Below are positions 1-8,348 of a stretch of 64,000 nt of DNA, in pieces; within the stretch, counting starts at the first letter, position 1, and every line of letters begins with the position of its first letter. The DNA is taken from positions 1 through 64,000 of the forward strand of contig CAYRES010000008.1 of NCBI GenBank assembly GCA_964423425.1. Direction: 5' to 3'. Below the pieces are notes generated by a model, which was not told the origin of the DNA, did no database searches, and saw nothing but the letters and a program-made list of their open reading frames with translations. The stretch comes from CAYRES01 sp964423425 (GTDB lineage Bacteria > Actinomycetota > Thermoleophilia > RBG-16-64-13). The translations under genes and the position numbers were made by a program.

Positions 1-40
1 CCGGAGTCGATGATCCAGCCTCCGACGATCCCCACGTTAT

Positions 41-90
41 CCCCCCCGCCCCCGGGGGGGGGGGGGGGGGGCCCCCGCCCCCCGCCCCAC
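41..90. repeat. G/C homopolymer block with 18 consecutive G
   Basis: A C-rich stretch (41-53) is followed by 18 consecutive G (54-71) and another C-rich stretch (72-90). Such a tract folds on itself and is prone to slippage and base-calling errors, so its exact length should not be trusted. No gene is credible across 1-174; frames open here only because of the base composition. Confidence 0.8.
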
Positions 91-108
91 CGGGTGCCAC
101 CCGCTCGT

Positions 109-154
109 GGTGGCGGGGGGGCCGCGGGAACCGGCGGGCGGCCCCGCTGCCACC
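109..154 (-). terminator. Inverted repeat downstream of the flavodiiron gene
   Basis: GGTGGC (109-114) pairs with GCCACC (149-154), and GGGGCCGC (118-125) pairs with GCGGCCCC (138-145), leaving a 12-base loop. It lies about 20 bases beyond the stop codon of the flavodiiron gene. There is no clear U tract, so terminator function is inferred from position and stem strength. Confidence 0.5.
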
Positions 155-174
155 TCTCACTCCCCCGGGTGTTT

Positions 175-1386
175 CTACGCCCCCAGCTTCTCCTTCACCT
201 TGCGGGCCACCTCCCGCCCCAACTCCTCGCAGGCAGCGAGGTCTTCCTCCGTGGGCACATACTTCACCTCGAGCGAGCCCGCCACCTCGAGCTTCAACTC
301 CTCGAAGGCGGCCACGAGTTGCTTCACCGCTCCCCCCGACCACCCATAGGAGCCGTACGCCCCCATGATCCGGTCTTTGGGGCGGAGACCCTTGAGATAG
401 GTGAGGAAGCCTCCCACCGGAGCCAGCATCTGGTTGTGCTGGGTGGAGGAGCCGATCAACACGGCCGCGCACTCCTGGACCGCACTCGCCAGATCGGCCC
501 GCGGGGTCTCGCTTATATTAAGCACCCGGCAGTCGAGGCCTTCCTGCGCAATGCCGTCGGCAATGGCCTTGGTCATCTTCTCGGTGGAGTGCCACATGGT
601 GTCGTAGATGAGCGCCACCTTGGGCAGCGCCTGGAAGCTGCTCCAAGCCGAATACGCCTCGATGATGCGCGCGATATCCTCCGGACGCCGCCAGATGACC
701 CCGTGGCTTGGACCGATGACGTCTATCTCGAGGCCGAGTTCCATCACCTTGTGCAAGGTCTTCTGGATCTGATTGCCGAGCGGCATCAGGATGTTGGCGT
801 AGTAACGTAGCGCTTCTTCCATCACCACGTTCATATCGAGCTCATCGGCGAAGCGCTTGGCGCTGGCCAGATGCTGGCCGAAGCCGTCGTTGGGGAGGAG
901 CACCTTGGGCTCCTTCACATATGTGAACATGCTGTCCGGCCAGTGCACCATGGGCACTTCCAGGAAGGTCAGGGTGTAGCGGCCGAGTGCCAGCTCCCCA
1001 CCCGTGCCCACGACTTCGATGTCCCAGCCGTCGACCACACCCTCACCGTAGTGCTCGACGAGAGCATCGCGGCCGCGCTTGGATGTGACAAGTGTCACCG
1101 GAGCGAGCTGCTCCATGAACCAGGGTACCGAGCCCGAGTGATCCATCTCCACGTGATTGACCACCAGGTAATCGACCTCGGCCACACTGCAGCAGCCGGA
1201 GAGCCGTCTGAGCATCTCGGGACCGAATCCCTCCCGCACGGTGTCGATGACGGCAGTCTTCTCGTCGATGATGAGGTACGAGTTGTACGTGGCGCCCCGC
1301 GGTGTCTCGAAACCGTGGAAGTTGCGCATATCCCAGTCGATGGCGCCTATCCAATAGATGTCTTCTGCAAGCGGGAACCGCTGCAT
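175..1386 (-). CDS. fprA: A-type flavodiiron protein (oxygen or NO reductase)
   Basis: This is a 403-residue flavodiiron protein of normal family length. The N-terminal beta-lactamase-like half carries the diiron signature HVEMDH at about residues 78-83, with further expected ligands in HWPDS and GPSHG. The C-terminal flavodoxin half begins near residue 250 (VALIYDTMWHSTEKM). Family members reduce O2 to water or NO to N2O in the cytoplasm, taking electrons from rubredoxin-like partners. The ATG at 1386 has a strong AAGGAGG nine bases upstream. Rubrerythrin lies 45 bases upstream on the same strand, so the two probably form one oxidative-stress operon. Whether O2 or NO is the main substrate cannot be read from the sequence. 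Confidence 0.95.
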   Translation of the reverse strand: MQRFPLAEDIYWIGAIDWDMRNFHGFETPRGATYNSYLIIDEKTAVIDTVREGFGPEMLRRLSGCCSVAEVDYLVVNHVEMDHSGSVPWFMEQLAPVTLVTSKRGRDALVEHYGEGVVDGWDIEVVGTGGELALGRYTLTFLEVPMVHWPDSMFTYVKEPKVLLPNDGFGQHLASAKRFADELDMNVVMEEALRYYANILMPLGNQIQKTLHKVMELGLEIDVIGPSHGVIWRRPEDIARIIEAYSAWSSFQALPKVALIYDTMWHSTEKMTKAIADGIAQEGLDCRVLNISETPRADLASAVQECAAVLIGSSTQHNQMLAPVGGFLTYLKGLRPKDRIMGAYGSYGWSGGAVKQLVAAFEELKLEVAGSLEVKYVPTEEDLAACEELGREVARKVKEKLGA

Positions 1387-1431
1387 ACGGAGATTCCTCC
1401 TTCACTCGCCTGTTTCTACCTTCCCGCCGGA

Positions 1432-1926
1432 CTAGACCACTTCGTTGATCTGGCCCTTGGGAGCATTGCAGATGACGCAGTGGCCGGGAGCTTCCCCCTC
1501 ATAGGTCATGCCGCACACTTCACACACGAAGTACTGCTTGGCGGGTACGTCGGCCAGGTTGCTGAGCGCTTCGCAGAACATGGCATCGTGGAACTTCTCC
1601 GCCTCGTTGGCGGCATGGAAGGCGTTGACAGCCGCCGCATTCCCCTCGGCGTTGGCCTGCTCGATGAACTCAGGATACATGGTCTGGTGCTCGTGGCTCT
1701 CGCCCTCGATGGCCGCTTTGAGGTTGGCCTCGGTCGTATCTACCTCGCCCATGACAGCCAGATGCACGAGCGCGTGAACGGTCTCTGAAGCAGCAGCCAC
1801 TCGGAAGCGTTTGGCCACTTCGGGAAGCCCTTCCTCCTCGGCCACCTGGGCAAAGGCGAGATAGCGGCGGTTGGCCTGCGATTCACCGGCGAATGCCGCC
1901 TTGAGATTGTCAAGAGTGCCGGCCAT
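1432..1926 (-). CDS. rbr: Rubrerythrin
   Basis: The 164-residue protein has a ferritin-like diiron domain followed by a C-terminal rubredoxin-like domain. The diiron domain contains GESQANRRY near the start, ASETVHALVH and EGESHEHQTMYPEF. The rubredoxin part has two CxxC pairs (VCEVCG and HCVICN). Rubrerythrins reduce hydrogen peroxide in anaerobes and microaerobes. The open frame extends 42 codons further upstream, but the ATG at 1926 is preceded by AAGGAG at good spacing and starts the conserved sequence. It is the first gene of the pair with the flavodiiron protein. Confidence 0.95.
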   Translation of the reverse strand: MAGTLDNLKAAFAGESQANRRYLAFAQVAEEEGLPEVAKRFRVAAASETVHALVHLAVMGEVDTTEANLKAAIEGESHEHQTMYPEFIEQANAEGNAAAVNAFHAANEAEKFHDAMFCEALSNLADVPAKQYFVCEVCGMTYEGEAPGHCVICNAPKGQINEVV

Positions 1927-2302
1927 GAGAGCGATGCTCCTTTCCACGTGGTATAGAGACACGAAGCCGGTCGCATCCCGACCGGCCGGTGGTTGCCCAC
2001 TCCGTATTATTCCGCTCTTGCCGGGAGATAAACCCCAAGAACAGAGCGGCACTCGAATGCCCGCTCGCCTCTCCCTGTGCCGGCCACGGCTTGACGAACC
2101 GGCGCACGGAGGCGGACCGGCGAGGACGAAGGAACCGGTGAGGGCAGACAGCCCGGTGCCGGGAAACGCGCCAGGAACAGGGAGGTCGCCGGAAGAAGAG
2201 CTTGCGCTCCTTCGCGAACACGGTCACACTCCTCAACGAGAGCGATGCGCGCGAAGCGAAGAAGCTTCGGCAAGTACCCTTACGGAGAGGGAGGGTGTGA
2301 TC
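1927..2302. other. Divergent intergenic region, no gene seen
   Basis: This 376-base gap separates the rubrerythrin start from the divergent metalloprotease-like gene. Both strands stay open because of high GC, but the translations are low-complexity, rich in Arg and Pro, and have no recognisable domain. A small AT-rich patch (TATTATTCC, near 2002-2012) is the most likely place for the rubrerythrin promoter. I do not see a clear operator. Confidence 0.5.
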
Positions 2303-3148
2303 GTGAGAACCAAGGAAGGGCGCATCCTGACCGTGAACGCTTTGGCCGCCGCTCTCCTCGGGGCACTGGCCACTCAAGTCCTTCACGAAGCCGGCCACGG
2401 TGTGGCCGCACTCGCCGTGGGAGCCGAGTGGCAGGCCTTCAACCTCTTCGCCGTCTTGTGGGAGTGGCCGAGCACCCCAGACGACACCGGTGCTCTCATC
2501 ATCGAGGCGAGCCCCGCCTTGTTGAACATACTCGCCGGCACCGTTGCCGCCCTCGTCCTGATGCAGGCACGCGGCGTGCGGCCCATGCTCCACCTGTTCC
2601 TCATGTACCTGGCCGGCTTCTCCATGTTCATGGGTTTCGGCTATCTGCTCGTCGATCCACTGCTCTACCGGCAGGGAGGTGAGCAGCTGGGAGATTGGTG
2701 GAAGGTCCTCGACCTGCTGGGTGGTTCTTGGGCGGTGCGCATTCCTCTCATGGTGGTGGGCGCAGCCGGAGCGCTCTTCGGCTTCTACTTCCTGGCGAAG
2801 TCCACCCTGCGCTTCACTCCTGACGGGACGGACAAGAAGGAGCGCCTCCGTGTCGCTCTCCCGCTGCTTCTCATCCCCTACCTGGTCATCGCCGTACTCT
2901 TCACGCTGCTCGCCGTCTGGCACCCGTTGGGAGCGGAGGGGGTGTTCGTCGTGGCCTTGCAGTACTGGTTCGGCTACATCGGCTTCTTCTGGGCCTTCTT
3001 CCTGGCCGCCTACTGGCTCGACGTGAAGGCACCCCTCGAGAACACCTTGGCCCTGCCCGGGAAGCTCAGCACCGCCTGGGTCGTGGCGGCCGGGTGTGTG
3101 CTCGTGTTGTCTGTGGCCGTGTTGCTGCCGACGCTGTGGTTCGTGTAG
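2303..3148 (+). CDS. Integral membrane protein with HEAGH metalloprotease motif (M50-like)
   Basis: The 281-residue protein has about six hydrophobic segments and an HExxH zinc-binding motif (VLHEAGHGVAAL) in the first of them, as in site-2-type M50 peptidases. I do not see a clear second M50 motif (the NxxPxxxLDG type), so it may be a diverged or non-proteolytic relative. GTG at 2303 is chosen because GGAGAGGGAGG lies at suitable spacing; GTG at 2297 is an alternative. Its neighbours on both sides point the opposite way, so it is probably a single transcription unit. Substrate and role are unknown. Confidence 0.7.
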   Translation: MRTKEGRILTVNALAAALLGALATQVLHEAGHGVAALAVGAEWQAFNLFAVLWEWPSTPDDTGALIIEASPALLNILAGTVAALVLMQARGVRPMLHLFLMYLAGFSMFMGFGYLLVDPLLYRQGGEQLGDWWKVLDLLGGSWAVRIPLMVVGAAGALFGFYFLAKSTLRFTPDGTDKKERLRVALPLLLIPYLVIAVLFTLLAVWHPLGAEGVFVVALQYWFGYIGFFWAFFLAAYWLDVKAPLENTLALPGKLSTAWVVAAGCVLVLSVAVLLPTLWFV

Positions 3149-3178
3149 CGGCGAGTCCCGCCGGGCAGCCCCATGGCC

Positions 3179-3202
3179 CGCGCCCGCCAAGAGGCGGGCG
3201 CG
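3179..3202. terminator. Bidirectional terminator hairpin
   Basis: A ten-base-pair stem CGCGCCCGCC / GGCGGGCGCG with an AAGA loop lies between two converging genes, the M50-like protein ending at 3148 and the cytochrome c gene ending at 3245. The position and strength suit a shared terminator. Confidence 0.7.
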
Positions 3203-3244
3203 CGAAGAACCCATACCAACCGACGACACGAGGGGTGCGCGGTT

Positions 3245-3616
3245 CTAGTCGCGCACGCCCACGATGTAGTTGGCGATTGCAGCGATCTCGGCTTCGCTGA
3301 GGACATCTCGGAACGGCGGCATCTGCCCGCCGCCGTTCAGGGTCTGCGTCTCGATGCCACCGATGTCCATGGGGGTATAGGTGCGTAGTGTCGGACCCAC
3401 CCCGCCATCCAGATCACGGCCGTGGCAGCGCGCGCAGTTGGCTTCGAAGAGCGCCTTGCCGTCGAGACCCTCGGCTCCGGCCAAGGTGGTACCCGTACCC
3501 TCGCTGAAGGCAGCGGTCGGTGTCGTGGTGGTGGCATCGGACGCCCCGCAGCCGATGGCCACCAAGGCCATGACCACCACGAGCACTATGAAAGTGATGA
3601 CGATCCTTGCGCGCAT
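3245..3616 (-). CDS. Small c-type cytochrome lipoprotein
   Basis: The 123-residue protein starts with a hydrophobic signal ending in a lipobox-like LVAIGC, so it is probably a lipid-anchored exported protein. After a Thr-rich linker comes a single-haem class I cytochrome c domain: the haem site is CARCHG, and a plausible axial methionine is in GGQMPPF, followed by the usual C-terminal helix (EAEIAAIANYI). Similar domains shuttle electrons to periplasmic or membrane oxidoreductases. ATG at 3616 has GGGGAG just upstream; the longer open frame before it is not protein-like. A perfect palindrome GGTATATACC (3655-3664) upstream may belong to its promoter. No oxidase genes are nearby, so the partner is unknown. 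Confidence 0.85.
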   Translation of the reverse strand: MRARIVITFIVLVVVMALVAIGCGASDATTTTPTAAFSEGTGTTLAGAEGLDGKALFEANCARCHGRDLDGGVGPTLRTYTPMDIGGIETQTLNGGGQMPPFRDVLSEAEIAAIANYIVGVRD

Positions 3617-3864
3617 GGGCTCCCCCGTAGTCGTTGGCCTCATCTGCATGGAGCGGTATATACCATCAACTCCCACGAAACAGTCAGGAACAGCCGGGCG
3701 CACCAAGCGCCTTGGCACCATACTACCCGATGCGGACCCCCCCTGCATGCGTCGCTGCCGTGTCGGCGTCTCCCGCCGCTGGATTACGAACCGGTACGGT
3801 ACTAAGATTCCGAACAGCAGCACACGTCCCGTGACGCGAAGGTGTCTCATCGAAAGAAGCCGCC

Positions 3865-4344
3865 GTGCGCGCCGCCTTCAAGTGGATATTCGTTTCACTC
3901 CTCGCAATCACCCTGGTGATTGTAGCCGGCATGGTCGTTCTCATCTCTCGGGGTGGTGAGGAAGCCGCCGGCGCCCTCACGGTCGGCACCTTCCTGCTGG
4001 TCTTCCTGCTCCTCCCGCTGGCTTCGGGCCTGCTCACCGCCTACGTGTCTGTGGCCGCGAGAGCTCCCGCCCATCCCCTCCTGTGGGGTGTGGTGGGCTT
4101 TCTGTTCCCCATCGTGGGAGTGTTCTTCGTGCTGGTGGCAGCCGCGGTGCGTACTCGGGCGGCCGCGCTGGCCGCAACGGACGATGATCCGCCCTCAGGC
4201 GAGGAGGGTGCCGCCGAAGACGCGCCCGATCCGGCCTCCCTCGTGGAGCCTCCGCCCCTCCCCCTTGTACCCTGCGCCTGGTGTGCGGGGCTCATCCCGC
4301 TCGATGTGAGGCGCTGTCCCTACTGTGCCGGCCCGTGCCGGTAG
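3865..4344 (+). CDS. Small membrane protein with C-terminal zinc ribbon
   Basis: The 159-residue protein has three hydrophobic segments (about residues 8-28, 40-62 and 70-92), an acidic Pro-rich linker, and a C-terminal four-cysteine motif, CAWC followed after 12 residues by CPYC. The motif resembles a small zinc ribbon. This layout is common in uncharacterised actinobacterial membrane proteins; I do not recognise a named family. GTG at 3865 begins the hydrophobic stretch. A second small membrane protein follows about 60 bases downstream on the same strand. Confidence 0.7.
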   Translation: MRAAFKWIFVSLLAITLVIVAGMVVLISRGGEEAAGALTVGTFLLVFLLLPLASGLLTAYVSVAARAPAHPLLWGVVGFLFPIVGVFFVLVAAAVRTRAAALAATDDDPPSGEEGAAEDAPDPASLVEPPPLPLVPCAWCAGLIPLDVRRCPYCAGPCR

Positions 4345-4406
4345 GCTAGAATGGAGGAAAGTCTCCGCCCGGCCGGAGACTCGTGCGAAGAGGGCAAGGG
4401 GGAGCC

Positions 4407-4745
4407 ATGCCGCAGCCCACAACGAAGTCTCGTGGAGGAGCAATCGAGGCCTTTGTGGTCACCCTGGGCCTGACCTTGGCCTTCGTCGTGACCGGTATGC
4501 TGGCGTCGGACGGAGGCGAACTCACCGGTTCCCGCGTCACCACCGTCTTCATCATCGCCGTCATCATGGTGCCGTTCTTCTCTGCACTCATCGGTCTGCG
4601 GGTCGCCAAGGCGGTAGGCGCCCCCGGCAGACCGGGGCTCTGGGCCCTACTCTGCGTGGTTCTCCCCTTCGCCGGCATCGTACTCACCGCCGTCCTGGGA
4701 GCCGCGCTCGGGCGTCCCTACTCCCGCCGACCCAGCACCAGCTGA
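4407..4745 (+). CDS. Small membrane protein of unknown function
   Basis: This 112-residue protein has about three hydrophobic segments and short charged ends. I do not recognise the family. ATG at 4407 is preceded by AAGGGGGAG, which favours it over the upstream start at 4383. The last 28 bases overlap, tail to tail, with the end of the convergent methyltransferase gene. It probably shares a transcript with the preceding zinc-ribbon membrane protein. Confidence 0.6.
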   Translation: MPQPTTKSRGGAIEAFVVTLGLTLAFVVTGMLASDGGELTGSRVTTVFIIAVIMVPFFSALIGLRVAKAVGAPGRPGLWALLCVVLPFAGIVLTAVLGAALGRPYSRRPSTS

Positions 4746-5752
4746 TTCGGGGCCTTCTTCAGGTCTACCACGGCCACATCGGCACAACCCGCCGATTCGA
4801 GCCAGCGCCGGAAGTCCGCCTCGCGCCACACCTCTCCCGCCTCCGTCGCCTGCAGCATGTTCACGGCAAAGAGCGGCGAGCGGGGGCTATGTTCCCACAC
4901 GTAGTCGCGCACGGCGATGACCCCTGCGGAAGCGAGGGTGGCGAAGGCGCGCTTGACGAGCGCCTCGTTCAGTTCGGCTCCGTAGATGTGAAGGATATTG
5001 CCCACATACACGATGTCGAAGGGGCCGGCGGGCAGTGCCTCGTTGAAGTCGCCGGCCACATACTCGAGACGGGAGGCCGCCTCCACCCCGCCGGGCATCT
5101 GGGCGGCCAAGCCCTCACGGGCACGCCGGGCCTCCTCGATCATGGCCGGGCGGTCGAAGAGCGTGGCCGCAAGGCCTCTCAAGGCGAAGCGCAGGGCCAT
5201 GTGGCCGAGAGCGCCGCCCACGTCGATCACCCGCGGGCGCCCCGGGACCGCTTCGCTAGCGGGGGCCGGGGAGCCGGCCGGGAGAGAAATACCCGCGTAC
5301 GTGAGAACGGCGTCGACCACCTCGTCGGCCGCCAGGGGGTCGCTCTCCGCCATGGCCCGGCCGAAGCTGAAAGGCTGCCTGCGCTCCCTGCCATCGTCGG
5401 GGGGCCGGCCGTGAGCGATGACATAGGGCAGCTCGAGCCAGCCCCGTGCCTTCCGGGCCTGATGAAGCAGCGAATAGCGCTCGAAGTTGGGTCCCGGTTC
5501 GACCAGGTGGGCGCGGCCGTCGGCGGTCAGACGGAACACGCGGGACGATCCCGTGCCGGACGCCTCCACCACGCCGATGTCCGCCAACGCCTCCAGTATG
5601 ATGCGAGTGGCCCGCTCATCGCTCGCGCCAGCGGCCGCCACCTCGGCGGTGGTGCCTTGCCCTCGAGCCAGCACGTCGATGAGACCCGCCTCGAGGGCTC
5701 CCGTGAGCACGAGAAGCCGTTCCATCTGCGTACGGTCGACCAAGAAACCCAC
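4718..5752 (-). CDS. SAM-dependent methyltransferase with winged-helix dimerisation domain
   Basis: The 344-residue protein has an N-terminal helical/winged-helix region (LLVLTGALEAGLIDVLARG ... ATRIILEALADIGVVE). This is followed by a Rossmann methyltransferase core with a glycine-rich SAM site (VIDVGGALGHMALRFA) and a motif near DIVYVGNILHIYG. The layout matches the plant-type O-methyltransferase and related class I families, which often act on hydroxylated aromatics or polyketides; the substrate cannot be told. GTG at 5752 has AAGGGGG six bases upstream and is preferred to the open-frame start at 5803. It lies about 58 bases downstream of the GNAT-rhodanese gene and is probably co-transcribed with it. 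Confidence 0.8.
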   Translation of the reverse strand: MGFLVDRTQMERLLVLTGALEAGLIDVLARGQGTTAEVAAAGASDERATRIILEALADIGVVEASGTGSSRVFRLTADGRAHLVEPGPNFERYSLLHQARKARGWLELPYVIAHGRPPDDGRERRQPFSFGRAMAESDPLAADEVVDAVLTYAGISLPAGSPAPASEAVPGRPRVIDVGGALGHMALRFALRGLAATLFDRPAMIEEARRAREGLAAQMPGGVEAASRLEYVAGDFNEALPAGPFDIVYVGNILHIYGAELNEALVKRAFATLASAGVIAVRDYVWEHSPRSPLFAVNMLQATEAGEVWREADFRRWLESAGCADVAVVDLKKAPNQLVLGRRE

Positions 5753-5809
5753 GCCCTCACCCCCTTCCCCTGGCCCGGGCCGCCCGCAGGTCGCCTTGCC
5801 CAATGGAGC

Positions 5810-6997
5810 TCATTCCGATGCCCCTCGTGGTTCCTGACCCTCTTCTGCTGCATCCGGCGCCGCGTCCAAGGGAAGACCGCCCTCTCTCCAATCGGCTATG
5901 CCCCCGGCGTAGTCGCGTACGTTGGTGAAGCCCAGCTGTCGCAGCTTATCTGCCGCGATCGCACTCGCCTCTCAGGTGTAATCGTTGCAGTACACGACGA
6001 TGGGCTCATCCTTCTCATAGCGGGCGCGCGCCTCACGGGACAGCGAGCGGAAGTCGATCCACTCAGAGCCGGGGATATGCTCCTGCCGCCAGTGTCGCTC
6101 ACCGAGCACGTCGATGAGATGCAGGTCTTCCCCTCCCTGCAGGAGCCCCCAGAGCTCGTCCCTGGAGATGGCCCCCACACTCGGGCGCCCCGCCACCGGG
6201 TCATAGAAGACGAGGTAGGCGGCAGCCGTGAAGTAGTCTGCCCGGCGGAAGAGATCGAGCTTGGCGGTGTCGCGCACGTCGATCACGGCTGCCGGGGCGA
6301 ACCCCTCCTTCTCCACCCTTCTCCCCGCCTCGAGCAGCGCCCAGAGCTTCTCCTCTACCACTCGGTACGGCGCCAGCACGTCGATCACCTCATACATGCC
6401 CCCCGGGCTCCGCTCGTGATTCACGAGGCCGACAGGCTGATCCTGCAGCCTAACCACCCACCACCGCTCACGTGCCACCTCGTGCTGGAGTTCGGCGAGC
6501 GGCGGCACGTTGTCGGCACCCCGTACGTGGGCCAGTATGTCCCACGCCGCCTTGAGATCGGGATGATCCAGGGGGGTGAGCCTCAAGCCCCTGCCCTCGC
6601 CGGGAGCGCGCACCGCACGCGCCACCAGTACGGCCAACGTGATCTCCATCTGAAGGCCCCGGGAGAGGAGGGCCGTCTGGATGAGGCACTCGTCGCTGCG
6701 GATGAGATAGGCGTTCGGCTGGAGCACCTCCTTCACCACTGCCAAGGCATCCTCGTAGCGGTCTTCGTAGGAAGGGTTGAGATACAGTTCGAGAACCGTG
6801 GCATGAGCGTGGTCCCCGTGCTGCTCTTTGACGATGAGTGTGTATCCCACACTGTTCTTTCGATCAAACACCTCGTACACGGAGGCGTGGCGAGCTAGGT
6901 GATCGTGAAACTCCGGAAGGAGCGGCACCCGGTACGAGCGCAGCTTGGCGGCGCGGGCGCCACGAATCAGTTCGTGCGATGAAGGTCTGAGCTCCAT
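5810..6997 (-). CDS. GNAT-like/rhodanese protein with in-frame UGA (candidate selenoprotein or broken gene)
   Basis: The conventional frame runs 341 codons from ATG 6997 (GGGGAGCC upstream) to TGA at 5974-5972. The N-terminal part resembles acetyltransferase-fold sequence, with two regions around residues 40-130 and 150-270. A rhodanese domain starts near residue 285 and reaches the catalytic loop VVYCNDYT, where the UGA occurs. Reading through the UGA gives 53 more residues that are an excellent rhodanese C-terminus (EASAIAADKLRQLGF, DYAGGIADWREGGLPL), ending at TGA 5812-5810. Related rhodaneses commonly carry Cys where the UGA sits. So this is either a selenocysteine protein of 395 residues, a recent nonsense mutation, or a sequence error. 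I do not see a convincing SECIS hairpin; only short stems such as GCGA/UCGC follow. Confidence 0.75.
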
Positions 6998-7110
6998 GGC
7001 TCCCCTTTCACTGTCATCTCCACTCGGGCCGGTGGTCGACACTACTCCTTCAAGACCACGGGGCACCGAGAAACGACCCGGCCGACGATACCTCCGGCCG
7101 GTGGCGGCGG

Positions 7111-8256
7111 CTATTGCGCAGCTTTCAAGATGTAGTAGGGATTCACGGCGGCGCCGCCGCCGGGATGCACCTCGAAGTGCAGGTGGCAGGTGCCTCCCCG
7201 CGCGTTACCGCTATCACCCACGGTACCCACATATTGGCCGGCTTTCACCGACACTCCCGCGCGGATACCGCCGGCAATGCTATCCATGTGGGCGTAGTAG
7301 TAGTGAGTGCCGTTGTTGCCCGCAATCCAGATGGAGGTACCGCCGAGACCACTGTTCCAACTGGCCCTGAGGATGGTGCCGGACACACAGGCGACGAGAG
7401 CGGTTCCCCGGGCGGCGTAGATGTCGGTACCCTTGTGCCGCCTGCCGCCGGAGCGCGCAGCCAGCCAGGTATTGGTGTAGGAGTGGGGGCCGTTCACGGG
7501 GAACACGAAACCCTTCGCCGCCTGTGTGGAGCCGGCGCTGCCCGTCACCTGTCGCGCCGCCCGGGCACGGGCGGCTTCCGCTGCTTTGCGCTCGGCCTCG
7601 GCCAGGTCCGCCACCTTCTTGTTCAGGCGCGTGTACTCGGCCGACATGGCCTTCAAACGGTTCTCCAGATTGGCCTGGCTGCTCTTGAGCTCGGCCAAGC
7701 GCGACTCCTGCTCCGCCTGTTTGGCCACCAGATCCGCCTCCAGTCGCCCCACCTTCTCCAAGTGACGCTCCACCTGGGTGAAGACATCCTGGTCGGCGGA
7801 GGCCACCTTGCGCACCAAATCGAGCCGCTCAAGCGCGGCGGTGAGGTCGCTCCCCTCGAGAAGCACCTCGAGCATGGTGAGGGTGCCGCTGTTTCTGCCC
7901 TTGTAGTAGTTGACGACGCGTTCCGCCAGCTGGGCTTCCATCGCCGCCATATCCGCACGCGTGCGCTGCTCCTCTCGCTCAACCTCGGCCAGGGCGTTCT
8001 CAATCTCGGCCATTCGGGTTTGCGCGTTGTCGTAGGCGGCAGAGTAGCGGTCGAGTTCCTCCTGGATCTTGGCCAGTTGAGCCTTGGCTGCAGAGAGGTC
8101 CTGCCGGGCCTTGGTGAGAGCCGGGGAGGCGAGGGCCGTCGGAGTGAGGAGACAAGAGGCGGATGCCATCAGGCACAGCGCGAGGGCGAGGCAGGCGCAC
8201 AAGCTGCGACACCGGCCGGGGCGACGCCGTCTTTGCTCTATCGGCACGCAGTCCAT
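7111..8256 (-). CDS. Secreted M23 peptidase with coiled coil (EnvC-like)
   Basis: This 381-residue protein begins with a basic region and a hydrophobic signal sequence. A long coiled coil follows (about residues 50-240, rich in Ala, Glu, Lys and Leu), then a C-terminal M23 (LytM) domain. The zinc motif is complete: HKGTD and HLHFEV, plus HYYYAH. Such proteins cleave peptidoglycan cross-bridges or activate amidases at the division site. ATG at 8256 is supported by GGGAGGAG; the longer frame to 8361 is not needed. It follows the two LppM-like lipoprotein genes on the same strand and may be co-transcribed with them. Confidence 0.9.
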   Translation of the reverse strand: MDCVPIEQRRRRPGRCRSLCACLALALCLMASASCLLTPTALASPALTKARQDLSAAKAQLAKIQEELDRYSAAYDNAQTRMAEIENALAEVEREEQRTRADMAAMEAQLAERVVNYYKGRNSGTLTMLEVLLEGSDLTAALERLDLVRKVASADQDVFTQVERHLEKVGRLEADLVAKQAEQESRLAELKSSQANLENRLKAMSAEYTRLNKKVADLAEAERKAAEAARARAARQVTGSAGSTQAAKGFVFPVNGPHSYTNTWLAARSGGRRHKGTDIYAARGTALVACVSGTILRASWNSGLGGTSIWIAGNNGTHYYYAHMDSIAGGIRAGVSVKAGQYVGTVGDSGNARGGTCHLHFEVHPGGGAAVNPYYILKAAQ

Positions 8257-8348
8257 GACTCCTCCCATGCTACCAGCAATCGCGGCCTGAGCCTGCCTCC
8301 GCAGGCGACCAGGTGGACTCCCCTGAGCCCGCGTTGCATCCTCTCCCC

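Noticed and set aside
10..810. 266-codon frame across the window start
   Set aside because: Begins in the poly-G/C tract and runs antisense to the flavodiiron gene.
4325..6898. 857-codon open frame on the plus strand
   Set aside because: It runs antisense to the methyltransferase and rhodanese genes; the product is Arg/His/Gly-rich without domains. It is a by-product of high GC.
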